A stretch of DNA of 64,000 nt from positions 22,229,563-22,293,562 of the forward strand of contig NC_071348.1 in the NCBI RefSeq assembly GCF_027744825.2. Reading direction: 5' to 3'. Within the stretch, counting starts at the first letter, position 1, and each line of letters begins with the position of its first letter. The translations under genes were made by a program, and so were the position numbers. Below the pieces are notes generated by a model. It worked only from the letters and a program-made list of their open reading frames with translations, ran no database searches and was not told the origin of the DNA. Below, one piece after another: positions 1 through 11,600 of this stretch. This DNA comes from Synchiropus splendidus (lineage: Eukaryota; Chordata; Actinopteri; Syngnathiformes; Callionymidae).

Positions 1-30
1 ATAAGGTGGGTTTCGGAACGCCAAACATAA

Positions 31-58
31 AAGTGTTGATAACTTTGGAAAAACACTT
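31..58. other. Inverted repeat AAGTGTT/AACACTT in each unit
   Basis: Arms at u31-37 and u52-58 are perfect 7-bp reverse complements separated by 14 bases. Marker sites u38, u42 and u47 all fall in the spacer, so the arms themselves are conserved across the array while the spacer varies. It could form a short hairpin in single-stranded DNA or RNA. Whether it does anything is unknown. Confidence 0.7.
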
Positions 59-134
59 CAGACAGTTTAGATTTGATGTGCAACTACTAGAAAGACCCTT
101 TCTGCTATAGTGGGAGGTTAAAATTTCATGTTCT

Positions 135-142
135 GAAGCTTC
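135..142. other. GAAGCTTC palindrome (HindIII core)
   Basis: An 8-bp perfect palindrome with AAGCTT at u136-141 occurs in nearly every unit. The T142 variant (types D, Ct, Et) shortens it to the 6-bp core but keeps AAGCTT. I saw the core lost in only four units: 28337, 41686, 42438 and 47514. A HindIII digest of the source genome would therefore be expected to show a strong 188-bp band. Confidence 0.85.
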
Positions 143-144
143 CC

Positions 145-181
145 TGAAAAGTTATGGCACAATGCACAAAAACGCTTTTCA
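145..181. other. Inverted repeat TGAAAAG/CTTTTCA in each unit
   Basis: Arms at u145-151 and u175-181 are perfect 7-bp reverse complements with a 23-base spacer. The GT variant at u166-167 lies in the spacer and adds a smaller hairpin there. This is the second dyad of the unit and resembles the first in both sequence and layout. Confidence 0.65.
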
Positions 182-3100
182 GCCTGAGATAAGGTGGGTT
201 TCGGAACGCCAAACATAAAAGTGTTAATAACTTTGGAAAAACACTTCAGACAGTTTAGATTTGATGTGCAACTACTAGAAAGACCCTTTCTGCTATAGTG
301 GGAGGTTAAAATTTCATGTTCTGAAGCTTTCCTGAAAAGTTATGGCACAATGCACAAAAACGCTTTTCAGCCTGAGATAAGGTGGGTTTCGGAACGCCAA
401 ACATAAAAGTGTTAATAACTTTGGAAAAACACTTCAGACAGTTTAGATTTGATGTGCAACTACTAGAAAGACCCTTTCTGCTATAGTGGGAGGTTAAAAT
501 TTCATGTTCTGAAGCTTCCCTGAAAAGTTATGGCACAATGCACAAAAACGCTTTTCAGCCTGAGATAAGGTGGGTTTCGGAACGCCAAACATAAAAGTGT
601 TGATAACTTTGGAAAAACACTTCAGACAGTTTAGATTTGATGTGCAACTACTAGAAAGACCCTTTCTGCTATAGTGGGAGGTTAAAATTTCATGTTCTGA
701 AGCTTTCCTGAAAAGTTATGGCACAATGCACAAAAACGCTTTTCAGCCTGAGATAAGGTGGGTTTCGGAACGCCAAACATAAAAGTGTTGATAACTTTTG
801 AAAAACACTTCAGACAGCTTAGATTTGATGTGCAACTACTAGAAAGACCCTTTCTGCTATAGTGGGAGGTTAAAATTTCATGTTCTGAAGCTTCCCTGAA
901 AAGTTATGGCACAATGCACAAAAACGCTTTTCAGCCTGAGATAAGGTGGGTTTCGGAACGCCAAACATAAAAGTGTTGATAACTTTCGAAAAACACTTCA
1001 GACAGCTTAGATTTGATGTGCACCTACTAGAAAGACCCTTTCTGCTATAGTGGGAGGTTAAAATTTCATGTTCTGAAGCTTCCCTGAAAAGTTATGGCAC
1101 AATGCGTAAAAACGCTTTTCAGCCTGAGATAAGGTGGGTTTCGGAACGCCAAACATAAAAGTGTTGATAACTTTGGAAAAACACTTCAGACAGTTTAGAT
1201 TTGATGTGCAACTACTAGAAAGACCCTTTCTGCTATAGTGGGAGGTTAAAATTTCATGTTCTGAAGCTTCCCTGAAAAGTTATGGCACAATGCACAAAAA
1301 CGCTTTTCAGCCTGAGATAAGGTGGGTTTCGGAACGCCAAACATAAAAGTGTTAATAACTTTGGAAAAACACTTCAGACAGTTTAGATTTGATGTGCAAC
1401 TACTAGAAAGACCCTTTCTGCTATAGTGGGAGGTTAAAATTTCATGTTCTGAAGCTTCCCTGAAAAGTTATGGCACAATGCACAAAAACGCTTTTCAGCC
1501 TGAGATAAGGTGGGTTTCGGAACGCCAAACATAAAAGTGTTGATAACTTTGGAAAAACACTTCAGACAGTTTAGATTTGATGTGCAACTACTAGAAAGAC
1601 CCTTTCTGCTATAGTGGGAGGTTAAAATTTCATGTTCTGAAGCTTCCCTGAAAAGTTATGGCACAATGCACAAAAACGCTTTTCAGCCTGAGATAAGGTG
1701 GGTTTCGGAACGCCAAACATAAAAGTGTTGATAACTTTGGAAAAACACTTCAGACAGTTTAGATTTGATGTGCAACTACTAGAAAGACCCTTTCTGCTAT
1801 AGTGGGAGGTTAAAATTTCATGTTCTGAAGCTTCCCTGAAAAGTTATGGCACAATGCACAAAAACGCTTTTCAGCCTGAGATAAGGTGGGTTTCGGAACG
1901 CCAAACATAAAAGTGTTAATAACTTTGGAAAAACACTTCAGACAGTTTAGATTTGATGTGCAACTACTAGAAAGACCCTTTGTGCTATAGTGGGAGGTTA
2001 AAATTTCATGTTCTGAAGCTTTCCTGAAAAGTTATGGCACAATGCACAAAAACGCTTTTCAGCCTGAGATAAGGTGGGTTTCGGAACGCCAAACATAAAA
2101 GTGTTGATTACTTTTGAAAAACACTTCAGACAGTTTAGATTTGATGTGCAACTACTAGAAAGACCCTTTCTGCTATAGTGGGAGGTTAAAATTTCATGTT
2201 CTGAAGCTTCCCTGAAAAGTTATGGCACAATGCACAAAAACGCGTTTCAGCCTGAGATAAGGTGGGTTTCGGAACGCCAAACATAAAAGTGTTAATAACT
2301 TTGGAAAAACACTTCAGACAGTTTAGATTTGATGTGCAACTACTAGAAAGACCCTTTCTGCTATAGTGGGAGGTTAAAATTTCATGTTCTGAAGCTTCCC
2401 TGAAAAGTTATGGCACAATGCACAAAAACGCTTTTCAGCCTGAGATAAGGTGGGTTTCGGAACGCCAAACATAAAAGTGTTGATAACTTTCGAAAAACAC
2501 TTCAGACAGTTTAGATTTGATGTGCAACTACTAGAAAGACCCTTTCTGCTATAGTGGGAGGTTAAAATTTCATGTTCTGAAGCTTTCCTGAAAAGTTATG
2601 GCACAATGCACAAAAACGCTTTTCAGCCTGAGATAAGGTGGGTTTCGGAACGCCAAACATAAAAGTGTTGATAACTTTCGAAAAACACTTCAGACAGCTT
2701 AGATTTGATGTGCACCTACTAGAAAGACCCTTTCTGCTATAGTGGGAGGTTAAAATTTCATGTTCTGAAGCTTCCCTGAAAAGTTATGGCACAATGCGTA
2801 AAAACGCTTTTCCGCCTGAGATAAGGTGGGTTTCGGAACGCCAAACATAAAAGTGTTGATAACTTTGGAAAAACACTTCAGACAGTTTAGATTTGATGTG
2901 CAACTACTAGAAAGACCCTTTCTGCTATAGTGGGAGGTTAAAATTTCATGTTCTGAAGCTTCCCTGAAAAGTTATGGCACAATGCACAAAAACGCTTTTC
3001 AGCCTGAGATAAGGTGGGTTTCGGAACGCCAAACATAAAAGTGTTGATAACTTTGGAAAAAAACTTCAGACAGTTTAGATTTGATGTGCAACTACTAGAA

Positions 3101-3948
3101 AGACCCATTCTGCTATAGTGGGAGGTTAAAATTTCATGTTCTGAAGCTTCCCTGAAAAGTTATGGCACAATGCACAAAAACGCTTTTCAGCCTGAGATAA
3201 GGTGGGTTTCGGAACGCCAAACATAAAAGTGTTGATAACTTTCGAAAAACACTTCAGACAGCTTAGATTTGATGTGCACCTACTAGAAAGACCCTTTCTG
3301 CTATAGTGGGAGGTTAAAATTTCATGTTCTGAAGCTTCCCTGAAAAGTTATGGCACAATGCGTAAAAACGCTTTTCAGCCTGAGATAAGGTGGGTTTCGG
3401 AACGCCAAACATAAAAGTGTTGATAACTTTGGAAAAACACTTCAGACAGTTTAGATTTGATGTGCAACTACTAGAAAGACCCTTTCTGCTATAGTGGGAG
3501 GTTAAAATTTCATGTTCTGAAGCTTCCCTGAAAAGTTATGGCACAATGCACAAAAACGCTTTTCAGCCTGAGATAAGGTGGGTTTCGGAACGCCAAACAT
3601 AAAAGTGTTAATAACTTTGGAAAAACACTTCAGACAGTTTAGATTTGATGTGCAACTACTAGAAAGACCCTTTCTGCTATAGTGGGAGGTTAAAATTTCA
3701 TGTTCTGAAGCTTCCCTGAAAAGTTATGGCACAATGCACAAAAACGCTTTTCAGCCTGAGATAAGGTGGGTTTCGGAACGCCAAACATAAAAGTGTTGAT
3801 AACTTTCGAAAAACACTTCAGACAGCTTAGATTTGATGTGCAACTACTAGAAAGACCCTTTCTGCTATAGTGGGAGGTTAAAATTTCATGTTCTGAAGCT
3901 TCCCTGAAAAGTTATGGCACAATGCACAAAAACGCTTTTCAGCCTGAG

Positions 3949-4136
3949 ATAAGGTGGGTTTCGGAACGCCAAACATAAAAGTGTTGATAACTTTCGAAAA
4001 ACACTTCAGAGAGCTTAGATTTGATGTGCACCTACTAGAAAGACCCTTTCTGCTATAGTGGGAGGTTAAAATTTCATGTTCTGAAGCTTCCCTGAAAAGT
4101 TATGGCACAATGCGTAAAAACGCTTTTCAGCCTGAG
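3949..4136 (+). repeat. Representative type C unit
   Basis: This is the first clear full type C unit, with C47, G63, C66, C83, C142 and GT at u166-167. C47 turns the spacer of the first dyad into the 8-bp palindrome TTTCGAAA (3992-3999). GT creates a GCGT-AAAA-ACGC hairpin (4112-4123). Each change adds one CpG, giving five CpGs against three in type A. C units recur through the window, normally after B or A and before D, and are one of the building blocks of the higher-order repeats. Confidence 0.85.
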
Positions 4137-6390
4137 ATAAGGTGGGTTTCGGAACGCCAAACATAAAAGTGTTGATAACTTTGGAAAAACACTTCAGACA
4201 GTTTAGATTTGATGTCCAACTACTAGAAAGACCCTTTCTGCTATAGTGGGAAGTTAAAATCTCATGTTCTGAAGCTTCCCTGAAAAGTTATGGCACAATG
4301 CACAAAAACGCTTTTCATCCTGAGATAAGGTGGGTTTCGGAACGCCAAACATAAAAGTGTTAATAACGTTGGAAAAACACTTCAGACAGTTTAGATTTGA
4401 TGTGCAACTACTAGAAAGACCCTTTCTGCTATAGTGGGAGGTTAAAATTTCATGTTCTGAAGCTTCCCTGAAAAGTTATGGCACAATGCACAAAAACGCT
4501 TTTCAGCCTGAGATAAGGTGGGTTTCGGAACGCCAAAAATAAAAGTGTTAATAACTTTGGAAAAACACTTCAGACAGTTTAGATTTGATGTGCAACTACT
4601 AGAAAGACCCTTTCTGCTATAGTGGGAGGTTAAAATTTCATGTTCTGAAGCTTTCCTGAAAAGTTATGGCACAATGCACAAAAACGCCTTTCAGCCTGAG
4701 ATATGGTGGGTTTCGGAACGCCAAACATAAAAGTGTTGATAACTTTCGAAAAACACTTCAGAGAGCTTAGATTTGATGTGCACCTACTAGAAAGACCCTT
4801 TCTGCTATAGTGGGAGGTTAAAATTTCATGTTCTGAAGCTTCCCTGAAAAGTTATGGCACAATGCGTAAAAACGCTTTTCAGCCTGAGATAAGGTGGGTT
4901 TCGGAACGCCAAACATAAAAGTGTTGATAACTTTGGAAAAACACTTCAGACAGTTTAGATTTGATGTGCAACTACTAGAAAGACCCTTTCTGCTATAGTG
5001 GGAGGTTAAAATTTCATGTTCTGAAGCTTTCCTGAAAAGTTATGGCACAATGCACAAAAACGCTTTTCAGCCTGAGATAATGTGGGTTTCGGAACGCCAA
5101 ACATAAAAGTGTTGATAACTTTTGAAAAACACTTCAGACAGATTAGATTTGATGTGCAACTACTAGAAAGACCCTTTCTGCTATAGTGGGAGGTTAAAAT
5201 TTCATGTTCTGAAGCTTCCCTGAAAAGTTATGGCACAATGCACAAAAACGCTTTTCAGCCTGAGATAAGGTGGGTTTCGGAACGCCAAACATAAAAGTGT
5301 TGATAACTTTGGAAAAACACTTCAGACAGTTTAGATTTGATGTGCAACTACTAGAAAGACCCTTTCTGCTATAGTGGGAGGTTAAAATTTCATGTTCTGA
5401 AGCTTCCCTGAAAAGTTATGGCACAATGCACAAAAACGCTTTTCAGCCTGAGATAAGGTGGGTTTCGGAACGCCAAACATAAAAGTGTTAATAACTTTGG
5501 AAAAACACTTCAGACAGTTTAGATTTGATGTGCAACTACTAGAAAGACCCTTTCTGCTATAGTGGGAGGTTAAAATTTCATGTTCTGAAGCTTCCCTGAA
5601 AAGTTATGGCACAATGCGTAAAAACGCTTTTCAGCGTGATAAGGTGGGTTTCGGAACGCCAAACATAAAAGTGTTGATAACTTTCGAAAAACACTTCAGA
5701 GAGCTTAGATTTGATGTGCACCTACTAGAAAGACACTTTCTGCTATAGTGGGAGGTTAAAATTTCATGTTCTGAAGCTTCCCTGAAAAGTTATGGCACAA
5801 TGCGTAAAAACGCTTTTCAGCCTGAGATAAGGTGGGTTTCGGAACGCCAAACATAAAAGTGTTGATAACTTTGGAAAAACACTTCAGACAGTTTAGATTT
5901 GATGTGCAACTACTAGAAAGACCCTTTCTGCTATAGTGGGAGGTTAAAATTTCATGTTCTGAAGCTTTCCTGAAAAGTTATGGCACAATGCACAAAAACG
6001 CTTTTCAGCCTGAGATAAGGTGGGTTTCGGAACGCCAAACATAAAAGTGTTGATAACTTTTGAAAAACACTTCAGACAGCTTAGATTTGATGTGCAACTA
6101 CTAGAAAGACCCTTTCTGCTATAGTGGGAGGTTAAAATTTCATGTTCTGAAGCTTCCCTGAAAAGTTATGGCACAATGCACAAAAACGCTTTTCAGCCTG
6201 AGATAAGGTGGGTTTCGGAACGCCAAACATAAAAGTGTTGATAACTTTGGAAAAACACTTCAGACAGTTTAGATTTGATCTGCACCTACTAGAAAGACCC
6301 TTTCTGCTATAGTGGGAGGTTAAAATTTCATGTTCTGAAGCTTCCCTGAAAAGTTATGGCACAATGCGTAAAAACGCTTTTCAGCCTGAG
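4137..6390. repeat. 12-unit duplication, first copy (units 23-34)
   Basis: Twelve units share rare variants with the next twelve. Examples: GATGTCC (C at 4216 and 6470), GGGAAGTT and CATCCTG in the first unit; CGCCTTTCAG followed by ATATGG in the third and fourth; CAGATT in the sixth (type E); AGACACTTT in the ninth; GATCTGC in the twelfth (6280 and 8536). This copy is 2254 bp instead of 2256 because its eighth unit lost 2 bp. Private differences between the copies are frequent, so this is older than the duplications further right. Confidence 0.85.
5453..5638 (+). repeat. 186-bp unit with a 2-bp deletion
   Basis: The end of this B' unit reads TCAGCGTGATAAGG where the consensus has TCAGCCTGAGATAAGG, so it is 186 bp with a changed base beside the deletion. 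It is the only shortened unit found and shifts the register of all later units by -2 until 60159. Confidence 0.92.
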
Positions 6391-8646
6391 ATAAGGTGGG
6401 TTTCGGAACGCCAAACATAAAAGTGTTGATAACTTTGGAAAAACACTTCAGACAGTTTAGATTTGATGTCCAACTACTAGAAAGACCCTTTCTGCTATAG
6501 TGGGAAGTTAAAATTTCATGTTCTGAAGCTTCCCTGAAAAGTTATGGCACAATGCACAAAAACGCTTTTCATCCTGAGATAAGGTGGGTTTCGGAACGCC
6601 AAACATAAAAGTGTTAATAACTTTGGAAAAACACTTCAGACAGTTTAGATTTGATGTGCAACTACTAGAAAGACCCTTTCTGCTATAGTGGGAGGTTAAA
6701 ATTTCATGTTCTGAAGCTTCCCTGAAAAGTTATGGCACAATGCACAAAAACGCTTTTCAGCCTGAGATAAGGTGGGTTTCGGAACGCCAAACATAAAAGT
6801 GTTAATAACTTTGGAAAAAAACTTCAGACAGTTTAGATTTGATGTGCAACTACTAGAAAGACCCTTTCTGCTATAGTGGGAGGTTAAAATTTCATGTTCT
6901 GAAGCTTTCCTGAAAAGTTATGGCACAATGCACAAAAACGCCTTTCAGCCTGAGATATGGTGGGTTTCGGAACGCCAAACATAAAAGTGTTGATAACTTT
7001 CGAAAAACACTTCAGAGAGCTTAGATTTGATGTGCACCTACTAGAAAGACCCTTTCTGCTATAGTGGGAGGTTAAAATTTCATGTTCTGAAGCTTCCCTG
7101 AAAAGTTATGGCACAATGCGTAAAAACGCTTTTCAGCCTGAGATAAGGTGGGTTTCGGAACGCCAAACATAAAAGTGTTGATAACTTTGGAAAAACACTT
7201 CAGACAGTTTAGATTTGATGTGCAACTACTAGAAAGACCCTTTCTGCTATAGTGGGAGGTTAAAATTTCATGTTCTGAAGCTTTCCTGAAAAGTTATGGC
7301 ACAATGCACAAAAACGCTTTTCAGCCTGAGATAAGGTGGGTTTCGGAACGCCAAACATAAAAGTGTTGATAACTTTTGAAAAACACTTCAGACAGATTAG
7401 ATTTGATGTGCAACTACTAGAAAGACCCTTTCTGCTATAGTGGGAGGTTAAAATTTCATGTTCTGAAGCTTCCCTGAAAAGTTATGGCACAATGCACAAA
7501 AACGCTTTTCAGCCTGAGATAAGGTGGGTTTCGGAACGCCAAACATAAAAGTGTTGATAACTTTGGAAAAAGACTTCAGACAGTTTAGATTTGATGTGCA
7601 ACTACTAGAAAGACCCTTTCTGCTATAGTGGGAGGTTAAAATTTCATGTTCTGAAGCTTCCCTGAAAAGTTATGGCACAATGCACAAAAACGCTTTTCAG
7701 CCTGAGATAAGGTGGGTTTCGGAACGCCAAACATAAAAGTGTTAATAACTTTGGAAAAACACTTCAGACAGTTTAGATTTGATGTGCAACTACTAGAAAG
7801 ACCCTTTCTGCTATAGTGGGAGGTTAAAATTTCATGTTCTGAAGCTTCCCTGAAAAGTTATGGCACAATGCGTAAAAACGCTTTTCAGCCTGAGATAAGG
7901 TGGGTTTCGGAACGCCAAACATAAAAGTGTTGATAACTTTCGAAAAACACTTCAGAGAGCTTAGATTTGATGTGCACCTACTAGAAAGACACTTTCTGCT
8001 ATAGTGGGAGGTTAAAATTTCATGTTCTGAAGCTTCCCTGAAAAGTTATGGCACAATGCGTAAAAACGCTTTTCAGCCTGAGATAAGGTGGGTTTCGGAA
8101 CGCCATACATAAAAGTGTTGATAACTTTGGAAAAACACTTCAGACAGTTTAGATTTGATGTGCAACTACTAGAAAGACCCTTTCTGCTATAGTGGGAGGT
8201 TAAAATTTCATGTTCTGAAGCTTTCCTGAAAAGTTATGGCACAATGCACAAAAACGCTTTTCAGCCTGAGATAAGGTGGGTTTCGGAACGCCAAACATAA
8301 AAGTGTTGATAACTTTTGAAAAACACTTCAGACAGCTTAGATTTGATGTGCAACTACTAGAAAGACCCTTTCTGCTATAGTGGGAGGTTAAAATTTCATG
8401 TTCTGAAGCTTCCCTGAAAAGTTATGGCACAATGCACAAAAACGCTTTTCAGCCTGAGATAAGGTGGGTTTCGGAACGCCAAACATAAAAGTGTTGATAA
8501 CTTTGGAAAAACACTTCAGACAGTTTAGATTTGATCTGCAACTACTAGAAAGACCCTTTCTGCTATAGTGGGAGGTTAAAATTTCATGTTCTGAAGCTTC
8601 CCTGAAAAGTTATGGCACAATGCACAAAAACGCTTTTCAGCCTGAG
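6391..8646. repeat. 12-unit duplication, second copy (units 35-46)
   Basis: Directly adjacent to the first copy and exactly 12 x 188 = 2256 bp. It carries the same series of rare variants, but the matching unit (7707-7894) lacks the 2-bp deletion, so the deletion came after the duplication. Private changes here include AAAAAGACTT near 7569 and CCATACAT near 8104. The last units of the two copies differ at u83 and u166-167, consistent with a later conversion or an exchange boundary. Confidence 0.85.
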
Positions 8647-11600
8647 ATAAGATGGGTTTCGGAACGCCAAACATAAAAGTGTTAATAACTTTGGAAAAAC
8701 ACTTCACACAGTTTAGATTTGATGTGCAACTACTAGAAAGACCCTTTCTGCTATAGTGGGAGGTTAAAATTTCATGTTCTGAAGCTTCCCTGAAAAGTTA
8801 TGGCACAATGCACAAAAACGCTTTTCAGCCTGAGATAAGGTGGGTTTCGGAACGCCAAACATAAAAGTGTTGATAACTTTCGATAAACACTTCAGAGAGC
8901 TTAGATTTGATGTGCACCTACTAGAAAGACCCTTTCTGCTATAGTGGGAGGTTAAAATTTCATGTTCTGAAGCTTCCCTGAAAAGTTATGGCACAATGCG
9001 CAAAAACGCTTTTCAGCCTGAGATAAGGTGGGTTTCGGAACGCCAAACATAAAAGTGTTGATAACTTTGGAAAAACACTTCAGACAGTTTAGATTTGATG
9101 TGCAACTACTAGAAAGACCCTTTCTGCTATAGTGGGAGGTTAAAATTTCATGTTCTGAAGCTTTCCTGAAAAGTTATGGCACAATGCACAAAAACGCTTT
9201 TCAGCCTGAGATAAGGTGGGTTTCGGAACGCCAAACATAAAAGTGTTGATAACTTTTGAAAAACACTTCAGACAGCTTAGATTTGATGTGCAACTACTAG
9301 AAAGACCCTTTCTGCTATAGTGGGAGGTTAAAATTTCATGTTCTGAAGCTTCCCTGAAAAGTTATGGCACAATGCACAAAAACGCTTTTCAGCCTGAGAT
9401 AAGGTGGGTTTCGGAACGCCAAACATAAAAGTGTTAATAACTTTGGAAAAACACTTCAGACAGTTTAGATTTGATGTGCAACTACTAGAAAGACCCTTTC
9501 TGCTATAGTGGGAGGTTAAAATTTCATGTTCTGAAGCTTCCCTGAAAAGTTATGGCACAATGCACAAAAACGCTTTTCAGCCTGAGATAAGGTGGGTTTC
9601 GGAACGCCAAACATAAAAGTGTTGATAACTTTCGAAAAACACTTCAGAGAGCTTAGATTTGATGTGCAACTACTAGAAAGACCCTTTCTGCTATAGTGGG
9701 AGGTTAAAATTTCATGTTCTGAAGCTTCCCTGAAAAGTTATGGCACAATGCGTAAAAACGCTTTTCAGCCTGAGATAAGGTGGGTTTCGGAACGCCAAAC
9801 ATAAAAGTGTTGATAACTTTGGAAAAACACTTCAGACAGTTTAGATTTGATGTGCAACTACTAGAAAGACCCTTTCTGCTATAGTGGGAGGTTAAAATTT
9901 CATGTTCTGAAGCTTTCCTGAAAAGTTATGGCACAATGCACAAAAACGCTTTTCAGCCTGAGATAAGGTGGGTTTCGGAACGCCAAACATAAAAGTGTTG
10001 ATAACTTTTGAAAAACACTTCAGACAGATTAGATTTGATGTGCAACTACTAGAAAGACCCTTTCTGCTATAGTGGGAGGTTAAAATTTCATGTTCTGAAG
10101 CTTCCCTGAAAAGTTATGGCACAATGCACAAAAACGCTTTTCAGCCTGAGATAAGGTGGGTTTCGGAACGCCAAACATAAAAGTGTTGATAACTTTGGAA
10201 AAACACTTCAGACAGTTTAGATTTGATGTGCAACTACTAGAAAGACCCTTTCTGCTATAGTGGGAGGTTAAAATTTCATGTTCTGAAGCTTCCCTGAAAA
10301 GTTATGGCACAATGCACAAAAACGCTTTTCAGCCTGAGATAAGGTGGGTTTCGGAACGCCAAACATAAAAGTGTTAATAACTTTTGAAAAACACTTCAGA
10401 CAGCTTAGATTTGATGTGCAACTACTAGAAAGACCCTTTCTGCTATAGTGGGAGGTTAAAATTTCATGTTCTGAAGCTTCCCTGAAAAGTTATGGCACAA
10501 TGCACAAAAACGCTTTTCAGCCTGAGATAAGGTGGGTTTCGGAACGCCAAACATAAAAGTGTTGATAACTTTGGAAAAACACTTCAGAGAGCTTAGATTT
10601 GATGTGCAACTACTAGAAAGACCCTTTCTGCTATAGTGGGAGGTTAAAATTTCATGTTCTGAAGCTTTCCTGAAAAGTTATGGCACAATGCACAAAAACG
10701 CTTTTCAGCCTGAGATAAGGTGGGTTTCGGAACGCCAAACATAAAAGTGTTGATAACTTTTGAAAAACACTTCAGACAGCTTAGATTTGATGTGCAACTA
10801 CTAGAAAGACCCTTTCTGCTATAGTGGGAGGTTAAAATTTCATGTTCTGAAGCTTCCCTGAAAAGTTATGGCACAATGCACAAAAACGCTTTTCAGCCTG
10901 AGATAAGGTGGGTTTCGGAACGCCAAACATAAAAGTGTTAATAACTTTGGAAAAACACTTCAGACAGTTTAGATTTGATGTGCAACTACTAGAAAGACCC
11001 TTTCTGCTATAGTGGGAGGTTAAAATTTCATGTTCTGAAGCTTCCCTGAAAAGTTATGGCACAATGCACAAAAACGCTTTTCAGCCTGAGATAAGGTGGG
11101 TTTCGGAACGCCAAACATAAAAGTGTTGATAACTTTCGAAAAACACTTCAGACAGCTTAGATTTGATGTGCACCTACTAGAAAGACCCTTTGTGCTATAG
11201 TGGGAGGTTAAAATTTCATGTTCTGAAGCTTCCCTGAAAAGTTATGGCACAATGCGTAAAAACGCTTTTCAGCCTGAGATAAGGTGGGTTTCGGAACGCC
11301 AAACATAAAAGTGTTGATAACTTTGGAAAAACACTTCAGACAGTTTAGATTTGATGTGCAACTACTAGAAAGACCCTTTCTGCTATAGTGGGAGGTTAAA
11401 ATTTCATGTTCTGAAGCTTCCCTGAAAAGTTATGGCACAATGCACAAAAACGCTTTTCAGCCTGAGATAAGGTGGGTTTCGGAACGCCAAACATAAAAGT
11501 GTTAATAACTTTGGAAAAAAACTTCAGACAGTTTAGATTTGATGTGCAACTACTAGAAAGACCCTTTCTGCTATAGTGGGAGGTTAAAATTTCATGTTCT

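Larger units (their letters stand above)
1..188 (+). repeat. Reference satellite unit (unit 1, type A)
   Basis: This unit matches the commonest base at nearly all positions and sets the u1-u188 numbering. Markers here are G38, G47, C63, T66, A83, C142 and AC at u166-167, which define type A. Landmarks: TTTCGGAACG with two CpGs at u11-20; a 7-bp inverted repeat at u31-37/u52-58; TTAAAATTT at u118-126; an AAGCTT palindrome at u136-141; a second 7-bp inverted repeat at u145-151/u175-181; and a CpG at u173-174. A/T tracts of four or more bases begin near u29, u49, u120, u147, u168 and u176. The start point is arbitrary, as in any tandem repeat. A length of 188 bp is close to one nucleosome plus linker, a common feature of centromeric satellites. 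Confidence 0.97.

Noticed and set aside
10..22. RNA polymerase III B box on either strand
   Set aside because: GGTTTCGGAAC and its complement GTTCCGAAAC each depart from GGTTCRANNCC by a substitution or an extra base, and no A box lies at a suitable distance. There is no sign of a tRNA- or SINE-derived unit.
11..24. CENP-B box like motif around TTTCGGAACGCC
   Set aside because: The box needs TTCG, then A after four bases, then CGGG after two. Here the A position is G and CGGG is missing. The TTCGAAAAA site of type C units matches TTCG and A but lacks CGGG.
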